Source of the DNA: Cyanomargarita calcarea GSE-NOS-MK-12-04C
GTDB taxonomy: Bacteria; Cyanobacteriota; Cyanobacteriia; Cyanobacteriales; Nostocaceae
Direction: 5' to 3'
Length of the DNA stretch: 64,000 bases
Assembly (NCBI GenBank): GCA_019359595.1
Contig: JAHHGZ010000005.1
Location: forward strand, 124,001-188,000
Part shown: piece after piece, positions 56,178 through 64,000 of the stretch
Layout: every line of letters starts with the position of its first letter
Numbering within the stretch: the first letter of the stretch is position 1
The notes under the pieces: model-generated
The model's database searches: none
What the model was told of the DNA's origin: nothing
The model's input: the letters and a program-made list of their open reading frames with translations, nothing else
Program-made: the position numbers and the translations under genes

Positions 56178-57452
56178 TTAAAAAATAGATTGAGGAATAT
56201 CGAACCATTTGTGTCCTTGAATAATTGCGAAGCCATCACTGTTTTTAGAGCCAATAGCAAATCTAAACAGAGCATTATTGAAGGCACTAATTTGTTCTTG
56301 AGTTGCCTCAACTTTCAGCAAAGTTGATTGAACATTTGTTTGCACTTCTTTTACGTCAGCCTGTTTGAGGTTAACTTCTTCTTTAGCTGTGTTGTAAGGA
56401 GTCTCTCTGTCGTTAAAAAAGTTAGCTATTTCTCTAAACACCCACCAATTATTATTTCGCTGATTAAAAAGTCTTTCTTTCTCTTCAAAGTCTTTTGTAG
56501 CATTTTGGAATTTATCTTTTTCTGTATTTAAACTATTTATGAGTTTTTGCAATTTATTTTTTTCTTCTTGCAAAATCTGTCTTTTATTTTCTAAGAAAAT
56601 ATTAATGAGAAACAGTAGAATATATCGTAACGGTTGTTCCCCATCTTTTGGTTGGTAGGGAGCATTTATGGGAGTTTTATGGTAATAAAACTTAGTAAAG
56701 TTATTTTCATCAGTTTTGTAATGGGAAAAGGTTATGTTTCCAATAGTTTGTACTGGAGTTACAACTACAGCAACCTTATTAATTAAAGAATCAGATTTAA
56801 AAAATTCGAGCAATTCACCATAACCTATTTTGAGGTGATACAGTAGGCTTTCGGCATCTGCACTTGTTCTATTATAAGCTTCGCATTTAATCGGGGCTAA
56901 AATGACCAATCTAGGTGAATCTACATGAGAAAAAGCATCTTTTAATAGCTGAGTAATGCGTTGAGAATTATTTTTTTCTTCATGCCAAGTTCCAAGTTCT
57001 CCATGACTTACTTTACCCGTCTTTTTTTGCATTAATGCGGTAGCATCAATTGGAATAACTATTGCATCACATTGGTTTAATTGTTGTTTAATATAGTCTT
57101 TTTCTTCGGGTGCTGCATTGGGATTGAAGTACTCACCAGAGGGGTCAGTAAACCTCAATTTCATAAATTTTTTGCCACTACTCCCAATCTCAAAGCAAAA
57201 ACCTTGGTCGTTCCAAGGATTTTCTTTCGGTTGCGTCGGGGTAACTTGCTTTTTTAAGCGTGGATCTATGTTTTTTAAAATAGATTTACATTCTTCTATT
57301 GCCCGTAAAGTATTAGTATCATCCACCCAAGTTTGCAAATTAGCACGCTCAAATGTTTTGTTAAATTCTTCATGCATTGCTGCTAAAAGGCTAGTTTTAC
57401 CAATTCCTCTCAAAGCAACCATAAGGATTTTTAATTCTTCAGTTTCATTCAT
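56178..57452 (-). CDS. TRAFAC-like P-loop GTPase with coiled coil
   Basis: 424 residues. Walker A is MVALRGIGKTSLLAAMHEEF in the first 30 residues, and a Walker B/G3-like RFTDPSGEYFNP lies near residue 102. IVIPIDATALMQ is a strand before a helical part. A coiled coil spans about 285-345. It resembles DO-GTPase2-type proteins that occur with dynamin-like GTPases in proposed conflict systems. It lies 20 bases from the end of the dynamin-like gene. Confidence 0.72.
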   Translation of the reverse strand: MNETEELKILMVALRGIGKTSLLAAMHEEFNKTFERANLQTWVDDTNTLRAIEECKSILKNIDPRLKKQVTPTQPKENPWNDQGFCFEIGSSGKKFMKLRFTDPSGEYFNPNAAPEEKDYIKQQLNQCDAIVIPIDATALMQKKTGKVSHGELGTWHEEKNNSQRITQLLKDAFSHVDSPRLVILAPIKCEAYNRTSADAESLLYHLKIGYGELLEFFKSDSLINKVAVVVTPVQTIGNITFSHYKTDENNFTKFYYHKTPINAPYQPKDGEQPLRYILLFLINIFLENKRQILQEEKNKLQKLINSLNTEKDKFQNATKDFEEKERLFNQRNNNWWVFREIANFFNDRETPYNTAKEEVNLKQADVKEVQTNVQSTLLKVEATQEQISAFNNALFRFAIGSKNSDGFAIIQGHKWFDIPQSIF

Positions 57453-57471
57453 CAGATTTATTGCTTATTAA

Positions 57472-59316
57472 TTAATGTTGACGAATCCGAGGAAGAATGA
57501 AGCCACGGTAGGATAGCTGAAAATCTGCTAAGATGTGAAATCCAGATTTTAACTTTGCTAAACGTTCAGGGATAATATTAGCTATTTCTGCAAAAAAGTC
57601 TGACCCTTCAGCTTCACTTAAAACACTTAAGTTTCCTTTGGATTTGAAAACATTAACAACTTGATTTTTTACTAACTCAATCAACCGTTTAAGATTTTCA
57701 TCTAAGGATAAAAATTTATGGGATATTAATACTCTGAGTTCATCTTGGTAGTCGGGATAAGCCCTAAATGCACTACTAATCATGATTCGATTATTAATTT
57801 CTTGTAGAGCATTTTCCGATGAGAGAATACCTTTATTTTGTTCGCAGTTTTCAATAGCTGTTATGACTCCTTCGTAGAATTCTTCATCAGGTACTTGCCG
57901 TTGATACCAAAGTTGCACCCTTAATTCTTGAAGACCTAAAGCAATATCCTTCCACCAACCGCTATCGTTATTTCCAAATAGTTCGCTAAAAAGTTCTTCA
58001 GTTTCTGAATAATCGTCTTCTGAATCTTTAGGTAAAACTATTTTGGCTTTGCTCAAGATAACGTTAACAGATTCATAAATCTCAACTAAACGCTTTTGAG
58101 ATGCACTCGAATATTTTTGGTCAAGAGCATCAATATTTTTAGTTAAGTAATTCAAAATTGTATCTAATAGTTGATTAGTTTCTTGACTATTAGCACAATT
58201 AGTAATTAAACATTTTTCGACTGTAATATATTTCTCTTCGATTGTCTCAAATAAATCCTGACAATTTTTGAGATTATCACCATTATTAGATTCAAAATGA
58301 GTTTGATTAAGTACCATAAATGACCATAAATTAATTGGTAGGTCAACTAAGGCCGAACGAGCAGCATCATATAATTTAACATCCACATCTGCCCAATAAT
58401 CTCCAGCAGATTTAGGCATTCTCACAAATAAAACGAAATCAATCTCATTTCCTAATGCTTTAATTAATCTAGCTTCATCCCCAAGTCCTGTATCACCTAA
58501 TCCCGGCATATCCACTAGGGCAATTTTACCGACATCAGCATTTGGAAATGTACATTTAATTTTGACCTCTTTAACTGCTAAAAAATTGAAGAAAATTCTT
58601 TTTCCATCGGTTGTATCTTGCGCTACATATTCCCGAATTTGATGTTTTGGAATTGTTTGAGGAGAAGTTTCTCTTAACAGATGACGATATTGACTGAACT
58701 GGGAATAATATCGCTTTAGATGTTCGTACATTGCTCCTGGTTCTGCATAACCAGGGATATCTTGAGGTAATGGTGGTAAGGGTTTATTCGCAAATTCTTC
58801 TACAGTCAGAGGTTTTGCACCTAAACGAAGTTGCTCGTAATAAGGAGCAATGACTTCATCCAAAAACGATCGCTCAGTGTGAAACCACACCTCACCATAA
58901 GTATCCACATTAGGGTTGTGCTGAATCGTACTTCTAACACCCGTACAATGCTGGCGATCGCCATCGGGAATTTCTGCAGCACTTAATCCGGTTAAACTTT
59001 GCAAAAGACGGCTTTTTCCTTGTCTTGCACGTCCCACAACTCCGATATTGAGGGTATCACGAGAAAAACGGTTTTTCAGTTTAGTTAAAGCTGCTAATTC
59101 AGAAGCGATCGCCAATTGAATATGAGAAAAATCAATGGAATTAAGCCTTCCAATAACAGCCGAATCATCAACTTCGGTTGAAAGATAGTTACGACGCTCC
59201 TCAAGCTTGTGTAGAGCAGCAGAAAGATTTTTTAAATTTCCTTCTACCCCTTCAATTTTCTGAGCGAGGGGTTTACGCTTTTCAATAATCTTGGAGATGC
59301 AGGTCGTTACGTCCAT
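57472..59316 (-). CDS. Dynamin-superfamily large GTPase
   Basis: 614 residues. An N-terminal coiled coil (10-80) is followed by G1 IGVVGRARQGKSRLLQSLTG (about residue 90) and G3 ALVDMPGLGDTGLGDEARLI. G4 is atypical, with LNQTHFES in place of NKxD. The helical C-terminal half ends abruptly at SYRGFILPRIRQH, a position where I would expect more protein in relatives. A shortened C-terminus is therefore possible. The remaining two genes of the cluster follow at 20- and 23-base spacings. Confidence 0.75.
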   Translation of the reverse strand: MDVTTCISKIIEKRKPLAQKIEGVEGNLKNLSAALHKLEERRNYLSTEVDDSAVIGRLNSIDFSHIQLAIASELAALTKLKNRFSRDTLNIGVVGRARQGKSRLLQSLTGLSAAEIPDGDRQHCTGVRSTIQHNPNVDTYGEVWFHTERSFLDEVIAPYYEQLRLGAKPLTVEEFANKPLPPLPQDIPGYAEPGAMYEHLKRYYSQFSQYRHLLRETSPQTIPKHQIREYVAQDTTDGKRIFFNFLAVKEVKIKCTFPNADVGKIALVDMPGLGDTGLGDEARLIKALGNEIDFVLFVRMPKSAGDYWADVDVKLYDAARSALVDLPINLWSFMVLNQTHFESNNGDNLKNCQDLFETIEEKYITVEKCLITNCANSQETNQLLDTILNYLTKNIDALDQKYSSASQKRLVEIYESVNVILSKAKIVLPKDSEDDYSETEELFSELFGNNDSGWWKDIALGLQELRVQLWYQRQVPDEEFYEGVITAIENCEQNKGILSSENALQEINNRIMISSAFRAYPDYQDELRVLISHKFLSLDENLKRLIELVKNQVVNVFKSKGNLSVLSEAEGSDFFAEIANIIPERLAKLKSGFHILADFQLSYRGFILPRIRQH

Positions 59317-59398
59317 TGGATAGTGCTATCAAGGTGGCAATTGAACCAGTATATTCTGTCACCTTGGTTGCTGCCACTAGTGTTTATCCTGTATTGAC

Positions 59399-59683
59399 CT
59401 AATAAACATCGTCATGAGTACCAACGTCTAACAAAATAACAACTTCTTCCCCACTATCGGCATCGGTTTTCAATGAAAAGACAATGCGGCAATCATACCC
59501 ACAAGAACATGACAGCAAACCTGATAGTCTCCCCTCTAGTTTGTGAGTACCCAAATTAGCCGCAAATATATCATTCTCCATAGCAGCAATAGTTTCCTCT
59601 ATTCTGTCTTGTAAGTCAGCATTCCGACGAACAAATTTCCGGAAAACTCTTTTAAACTTGCTACTAACAACCAATTTATACAT
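59399..59683 (-). CDS. RelE/YafQ-like toxin
   Basis: About 94 residues from ATG 59683: MYKLVVSSKFKRVFRKFVRR, LGTHKLEGRLSGLLSCSCGY and DCRIVF. This is the mRNA-interferase fold with its basic surface and the Gly-Leu-rich hairpin. It overlaps its antitoxin by 8 bases. The longer in-frame start (59767) would lie inside the antitoxin. Confidence 0.83.
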   Translation of the reverse strand: MYKLVVSSKFKRVFRKFVRRNADLQDRIEETIAAMENDIFAANLGTHKLEGRLSGLLSCSCGYDCRIVFSLKTDADSGEEVVILLDVGTHDDVY

Positions 59684-59921
59684 CGGTTGTACTTGAGTTA
59701 TTGAGATACTCGCGTAATTCTTGAATTGCTTCGGCAGAAGTCTGAACTTTAAGCCTACCAGCTTCAAATTCAGCTATGGAAGTTGCTGCATCTATAGCAA
59801 TTTCATCTCGGCGACTTTCAACAATTCGGTTTTTGAGAATTTGTATCAGCATTTCTTGCTGCTCCAAAGGAAGATCCATAGCCGCATCTAAAACTTTATC
59901 TAGGTTACTCAATGGTTTCAT
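59676..59921 (-). CDS. RelB-type antitoxin
   Basis: 81 residues: SNLDKVLDAAMDLPLEQQEM and LIQILKNRIVESRRDEIAID. The DxAxxLPxEQQEMLxQIL segment is typical of these antitoxins. Stop and toxin start overlap. Confidence 0.8.
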   Translation of the reverse strand: MKPLSNLDKVLDAAMDLPLEQQEMLIQILKNRIVESRRDEIAIDAATSIAEFEAGRLKVQTSAEAIQELREYLNNSSTTDV

Positions 59922-59961
59922 CGTCTCCTAAATGCTGAGAATAGAACTCATAATATATATT

Positions 59962-60190
59962 TTATACCAATTTTATGTGAACCTGCACATTATGCCCATG
60001 CCCTTGGCAACCATCTTCGTTGGTATCGCACACTATAACTAAAGTGGGATTTGCCATTGCCGGATGTTGGATGATTTTCCCGGCATAGAATGCCATTGTT
60101 AGGCTTTTGCCGCTACCTTGGGTATGCCAAACAACGCCAACTTTTCTATCTCCTGTTGGGGAAATGGCGTTAATTGTGGAAGCGATCGCT
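59962..60190 (-). pseudogene. Fragment of a type I restriction HsdR helicase domain
   Basis: The minus strand encodes [20 protein letters not shown] followed by [20 protein letters not shown] and [12 protein letters not shown]. That is the [16 protein letters not shown] Walker A block of HsdR. It ends after about 75 codons in unrelated sequence ([12 protein letters not shown]), and no motor or nuclease domain is present. Confidence 0.8.
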
Positions 60191-60294
60191 TTGGGGTGAG
60201 AATACAGCTATCATTCATATAATAAATTTCCGCCACAAGTTGTGGTAAATTTATCATCAATAATTTGTGCAGCAGTCTGCTGCACAAATAAAAA

Positions 60295-60519
60295 CTAGGC
60301 TGCATATTTAATAATCTCAACTTCTGCCCCATTATTAACAGCAACTTCAGCCCTTTCTAGCACTTGTTCAGTAATTGCATCGCTTAAATAATATTCACCG
60401 CAGTTATCACAAACTTCTGCTGGAACTTTTTTCATGACAACAATACATTCATCTCTTTCTAAAGTCACAGTTACTAAACCTGGTTTAGTTTCTCCATGCT
60501 TACAAATTACACATCTCAT
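60295..60519 (-). CDS. YgiT/MqsA-type zinc finger antitoxin
   Basis: 74 residues: CVICKHGETKPGLVTVTLER and VPAEVCDNCGEYYLSDAITE. Both CxxC pairs are intact, unlike in the related protein at 29788. The C-terminus is helical. Its start overlaps the end of the DUF4258 gene by 4 bases. Confidence 0.87.
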   Translation of the reverse strand: MRCVICKHGETKPGLVTVTLERDECIVVMKKVPAEVCDNCGEYYLSDAITEQVLERAEVAVNNGAEVEIIKYAA

Positions 60520-60806
60520 AATCTTTGGTTCCTTGTTCTAAAATCATTTGACCAAATATTTTGGTCAGGAATATAAGCCGTTACCACATAACCCGTATCT
60601 GTAGATTCATCGTAAGAACATACGACATGAATTGGTTTACCTTCTGCAAAATCAAATATTAGATAACTGGGAAATGGTATATCATCCGGATTTTCTTCTA
60701 TTACTTTTCCATAAAAAATTACAGGTTCTACTTCTTTCTTGCTTATTCGACGATAAAACATCTGTTGGATAGCATGACGGGAAAAAACTAGATTTTGACA
60801 ATACAT
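60516..60806 (-). CDS. DUF4258 toxin
   Basis: 96 residues: MYCQNLVFSRHAIQQMFYRR, the FSRHAxxQMxxRxI signature of DUF4258, then YLIFDFAEGKPIHVVCSYDE and VVTAYIPD. It is the first gene of a toxin-antitoxin pair with the YgiT antitoxin behind it. Confidence 0.87.
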   Translation of the reverse strand: MYCQNLVFSRHAIQQMFYRRISKKEVEPVIFYGKVIEENPDDIPFPSYLIFDFAEGKPIHVVCSYDESTDTGYVVTAYIPDQNIWSNDFRTRNQRL

Positions 60807-61099
60807 GAATGTTTTTTAAAAAACTGATATAAGATTAGGACAATTGTCCAACAACGTGTTGGACAATTTGTGCATTAGGTTAAACGTTGTTATTCCCGAT
60901 GACACCATCTCGAATATAAATTAAATAAACCTTCTGAATCGCAAACCTTGAAAAAATGCATCGACTACAGGAAAAAAGCTTGTTGAACCCTCGATATAAT
61001 ACGCTAACACAAACCCTGCTAAACCATTGGGGGCAAGATGGTGTATTTTATGCATCACCCAACCATGTCATAAATGGTAAAATTGGAGGAGGGCTGATT

Positions 61100-61636
61100 A
61101 TGAATTTAGTTACAACGACCCCTTTAGCCGAGTTTCTCTCTCAACCAAACATTGAGGCTTCCCCCGCATGGGAGTTAATTAACGGGCAAGCGCTACAAAA
61201 ACCAATGCCAACCCTTTTTCACTCCCGGCTACAACGCAATTTGGTAAATTACATAAATCGTCATACTGAGCGGTTTGAAGCTGTACAAGAACTGCGCTGC
61301 ATTGTACCTCCCTACTCCCCAGTACCTGATATTTCTGTTATTGCCTGTGCGAGGCTTAATGATGAGGATGGACCCTTAGAGGGGGCACCAGACTGGTTAA
61401 TTGAAATTCGCTCTCCTGACCAAAGCACCTTAGACTTGCAGAACAAAATTCTTCATTGTCTCAGCAATGGAACGCAACTAGCTTGGCTAATAGATATAAC
61501 TCGCCAACAGGTTTGGGTCTGGCTTGGAGATGACCTACCCCAAGTTTTTTCAGCAGAAGACATTTTACCAACTTTGGGCGAGTTACCAAAGCTTACTGTC
61601 AAGGCCGTGATGGCTATGACTCGCAGGCAAAGCTGA
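61100..61636 (+). CDS. Uma2-family putative endonuclease (DUF820)
   Basis: About 178 residues: MNLVTTTPLAEFLSQPNIEA, PVPDISVIACARLNDEDGPL, DWLIEIRSPDQSTLDLQNKI and LHCLSNGTQLAWLIDI. The ATG at 61100 is preceded by GGAGGAGGG and fits the family. The 48-residue extension from 60956 does not. Closest in type to the copy at 26528. Confidence 0.87.
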   Translation: MNLVTTTPLAEFLSQPNIEASPAWELINGQALQKPMPTLFHSRLQRNLVNYINRHTERFEAVQELRCIVPPYSPVPDISVIACARLNDEDGPLEGAPDWLIEIRSPDQSTLDLQNKILHCLSNGTQLAWLIDITRQQVWVWLGDDLPQVFSAEDILPTLGELPKLTVKAVMAMTRRQS

Positions 61637-61773
61637 TGTGGAAATATAATAAAGACCAAAACAAGATATCTTCATCAAACAAAGTCTTCTATAGGTGCTT
61701 TAATACTCACCCATAGAAGAAATTGTACAACTTTATTATCCCTCCACAAAAATCTATAAGCAGTAAATTATAC

Positions 61774-63675
61774 TTATTCCACAGTCACACTTTTTGCCAA
61801 ATTTCTAGGCTGGTCTACGTCTAAACCACGCCTTGCCGCAATATGATACGCTAATAATTGCAGTGGAATCACTGTCAGTATAGGTGACAATAATTCATCA
61901 ACATTAGCAATGGGAAGCAAATCGTTAAATATCTCCGCAGCTTCACCATCTTCAATTGGTGTCACCCCAATCAACCGCGAATCTCTGGCTTTGGCTTCTT
62001 GGGAGTTAGAAATTACCTTTTCGTAGACACTGCCAGGTACAGCGATCGCCACAACAGGAACTTTGGCATCTAACAGCGCAATTGGCCCATGCTTCATTTC
62101 CCCGGCTGGGTATCCTTCAGCGTGAATGTAGCTGATTTCTTTTAATTTCAAAGCCCCTTCCAAAGCAATGGGAAAGTTGATTCCCCGTCCCAAAAAGATA
62201 AAATCTGTAGTTTCGGCAAAGTCATGGGCCAGAAGTTCTGTTAATTTTTCCTGACTTTCCAAAGTTGCTTCAATTTCTTTGGGAATTTGCCGCAACCCGT
62301 TAATTATATATTCTAATTTTTCTGGAGTAACCGTCTTTTGACGATAAGCCAAATCTACCGCTAATGCATAAAACGCCATCAATTGAGCAATAAAAGTTTT
62401 TGTCGCTGCTACCCCAATTTCAATGCCAGCGAGTGTATTAATAATGCGGGGCACCATATGTCCCAAGCTACTTTCTGGACGGTTGGTAATGCCCAACAGC
62501 CGCACTTGATATTTAGCCTCTTTACCTTGACGACGTTCTTTTTCCATTGCCAAAGCTGCTAAAGTATCAGCAGTCTCACCAGATTGAGTAACGCCAATGG
62601 TCAAGGTATTAGCTGTTATCGGTGATGGTGCATAGCGGAATTCTGAGGCATATTGCACTTGTGTCGGAATTCCTGCCAGTTGTTCTAGTAAATATTTTCC
62701 CACTAATGCCGCGTGCCAACTTGTACCGCAAGCGACGATTTGAATTTGTTCTAAATCGCTGAATATTTCCCCATCAATATTTAAATTAACAGGTGAACCC
62801 TCAGCATTTGCGGCAGTCCAGTCTGCTTTAAAATAAGCATCTAAAGAAGCCCGTACTACTCCCGGTTGCTCGTAGATTTCCTTGAGCATGAAGTGTTTGA
62901 ATCCCTGCTTCTCCACCATTGTGGGACTCAAATTCAGCAGTCGGGGTTGCTTCTTTAACCTAATTCCAGCGAAATCGTACACCTCAACTCCTAAAGGTGT
63001 CAGACGTGCCATTTCACCATTGTCTAGGGGCAATACAGCACGGGTATAGGAGACGATCGCCGGCGTATCGGAAGCGCAGAAAAATTCTCCTTGCCCAAAA
63101 CCAATTACTAGGGGTGCTTGTTGTCTGATTGCTATTAGTTCATCAGGAAAGTCAGCAGAAAGAACCGCTATTGCAAATGCCCCCTGTAGTTTACCCACCA
63201 CTTGGCGGACTGCCTCGAAGAAGGGGGAAGGGGAAGTAGCAAGGGTGGGAGAAGGAAGGTTCTTTAAAGATTCTGCTATCAGGTGGGGGATAACTTCTGT
63301 ATCTGTATCGGAACGGAAAACATATCCTTTTGCTTTCAGTTCTTCACGGAGTTCTCGGTAGTTCTCAATAATACCATTCTGCACAACAGCAATTCGCAGC
63401 GTCGCATCCATATGAGGATGGGCATTGCGTTCTTCTGGCTTCCCGTGAGTCGCCCAGCGAGTGTGACCAATACCAATTTGAGAAGGGCTTTCTACGAGTT
63501 CTAACTTAGAACGCAGGTTATGTAATTTACCCTTTGCTCGGATACAATTAACTTCACCTTCCCAAATTGTGGCGATTCCAGCGGAATCATAACCCCGATA
63601 CTCTAGTTTTTCTAACCCAGCGAGTAAAATTTCTGTGGCCGCTTGAGTGCCGATATAACCAACGATTCCGCACAT
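61774..63675 (-). CDS. glmS: Glucosamine-fructose-6-phosphate aminotransferase (isomerising)
   Basis: 633 residues. The glutaminase domain starts MCGIVGYIGTQAATEILLAG with the Cys nucleophile after Met removal. GHTRWATHGKPEERNAHPHM binds glutamine, and the two SIS domains contain IVACGTSWHAALVGKYLLEQ and IFLGRGINFPIALEGALKLK. The conserved end is LAKSVTVE. It makes glucosamine-6-phosphate for the cell wall. The length is typical. A low-complexity SPSPFF insert near residue 150 is an oddity. Confidence 0.95.
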   Translation of the reverse strand: MCGIVGYIGTQAATEILLAGLEKLEYRGYDSAGIATIWEGEVNCIRAKGKLHNLRSKLELVESPSQIGIGHTRWATHGKPEERNAHPHMDATLRIAVVQNGIIENYRELREELKAKGYVFRSDTDTEVIPHLIAESLKNLPSPTLATSPSPFFEAVRQVVGKLQGAFAIAVLSADFPDELIAIRQQAPLVIGFGQGEFFCASDTPAIVSYTRAVLPLDNGEMARLTPLGVEVYDFAGIRLKKQPRLLNLSPTMVEKQGFKHFMLKEIYEQPGVVRASLDAYFKADWTAANAEGSPVNLNIDGEIFSDLEQIQIVACGTSWHAALVGKYLLEQLAGIPTQVQYASEFRYAPSPITANTLTIGVTQSGETADTLAALAMEKERRQGKEAKYQVRLLGITNRPESSLGHMVPRIINTLAGIEIGVAATKTFIAQLMAFYALAVDLAYRQKTVTPEKLEYIINGLRQIPKEIEATLESQEKLTELLAHDFAETTDFIFLGRGINFPIALEGALKLKEISYIHAEGYPAGEMKHGPIALLDAKVPVVAIAVPGSVYEKVISNSQEAKARDSRLIGVTPIEDGEAAEIFNDLLPIANVDELLSPILTVIPLQLLAYHIAARRGLDVDQPRNLAKSVTVE

Positions 63676-64000
63676 TTAGCACCAACTCCCGTTATGAGTG
63701 AGGATAACAAAACCCAGTATAGTTGTTACCACATCCTCCCCAGTTTCGCCAAGAAAAAAGCAACAAATTAGTCCAACCCGGATTCAGAGTACGGATGTAT
63801 GGTAAGGGGTAAGGGGTAAAGGAAACAAATTTTTTATACTTGGTTGTGCGCTCAAATTTAGTTAAGTAAGAGTGCAAAAGTCATGAAAATTTGATTCCTT
63901 TAACCTTTTCCCCAGAACTAACGCATTTGTTTATTACCCACCACTGTTGTGAGTGATGAGCAATTGAGCGCTTGAAACAGTTAATAGCTAAGAGCTAATT
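63676..64000. other. Gene-free end of the window with GGTAAGG repeats
   Basis: 325 bases upstream of glmS. GGTAAGGGGTAAGGGGTAAA at about 63800 is a short heptamer tandem tract. No gene is visible; the glmS promoter should be on the left side. Confidence 0.5.

Overview
The window looks like chromosome from a filamentous, probably heterocyst-forming cyanobacterium (Nostocales-like). The supporting evidence is frequent GCGATCGC (HIP1) octamers, an NDH-1 NdhD subunit, a glycine-rich RRM protein next to rpsU, a nitrogenase iron protein gene, many Uma2-type genes, heptanucleotide tandem repeats of the STRR kind, and AT-rich intergenic DNA full of small fold-back repeats. The species cannot be named from what is visible. 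Nothing indicates a prophage or a plasmid backbone.

Layout. 0-10 kb: a 5' fragment of a glycolate dehydrogenase GlcE-like gene, a two-gene sensory cassette (CBS/PAS/GAF histidine kinase plus receiver-histidine kinase), a type II NADH dehydrogenase enclosed by a long inverted repeat, a carotenoid-desaturase-like flavoprotein and a methyltransferase. 10-27 kb: a HepT/MntA toxin-antitoxin pair, a degraded HsdM end, a DUF697-type GTPase, a secreted hydrolase, DUF4336 and aldo/keto reductase genes, rbp-rpsU, ndhD, an RluA-type pseudouridine synthase, a TnpB remnant, a ureohydrolase and a GT4 glycosyltransferase. 26.5-33.2 kb: a defence/stress island of Uma2, VapBC, RelBE and MqsA-like genes and a ParA ATPase overlapping a broken HEPN gene. 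Its core is bracketed by two ~650 bp direct repeats whose toxin-antitoxin genes have decayed in complementary ways. 33-51.7 kb: ilvA, a J-domain protein, prmA, an orphan nifH, a membrane GTPase, tRNA-Arg(CCG), an M23 peptidase, a GHL10 hydrolase and glcD. 52-61 kb: a GHKL-like protein, a MITE inserted into a copy of itself, VapBC, a three-gene GTPase cluster (dynamin-like GTPase, second P-loop GTPase, membrane-anchored protein split by a frameshift at an A6 run), RelBE, a degraded HsdR and a DUF4258/YgiT pair. The window ends with glmS.

How the genes work together. Housekeeping genes (ndhD, ndb, glcD/glcE, ilvA, prmA, rpsU, glmS, nifH) are single units separated by accessory blocks. The accessory part is dominated by conflict or stress modules: about nine toxin-antitoxin loci, four Uma2 genes, restriction remnants and the GTPase triad. 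At least two families of miniature inverted-repeat elements lie between them. The strongest candidate for an under-described system is the GTPase triad at 54.4-59.3 kb, followed by the overlapping ParA-HEPN pair at 30.2-32.0 kb.
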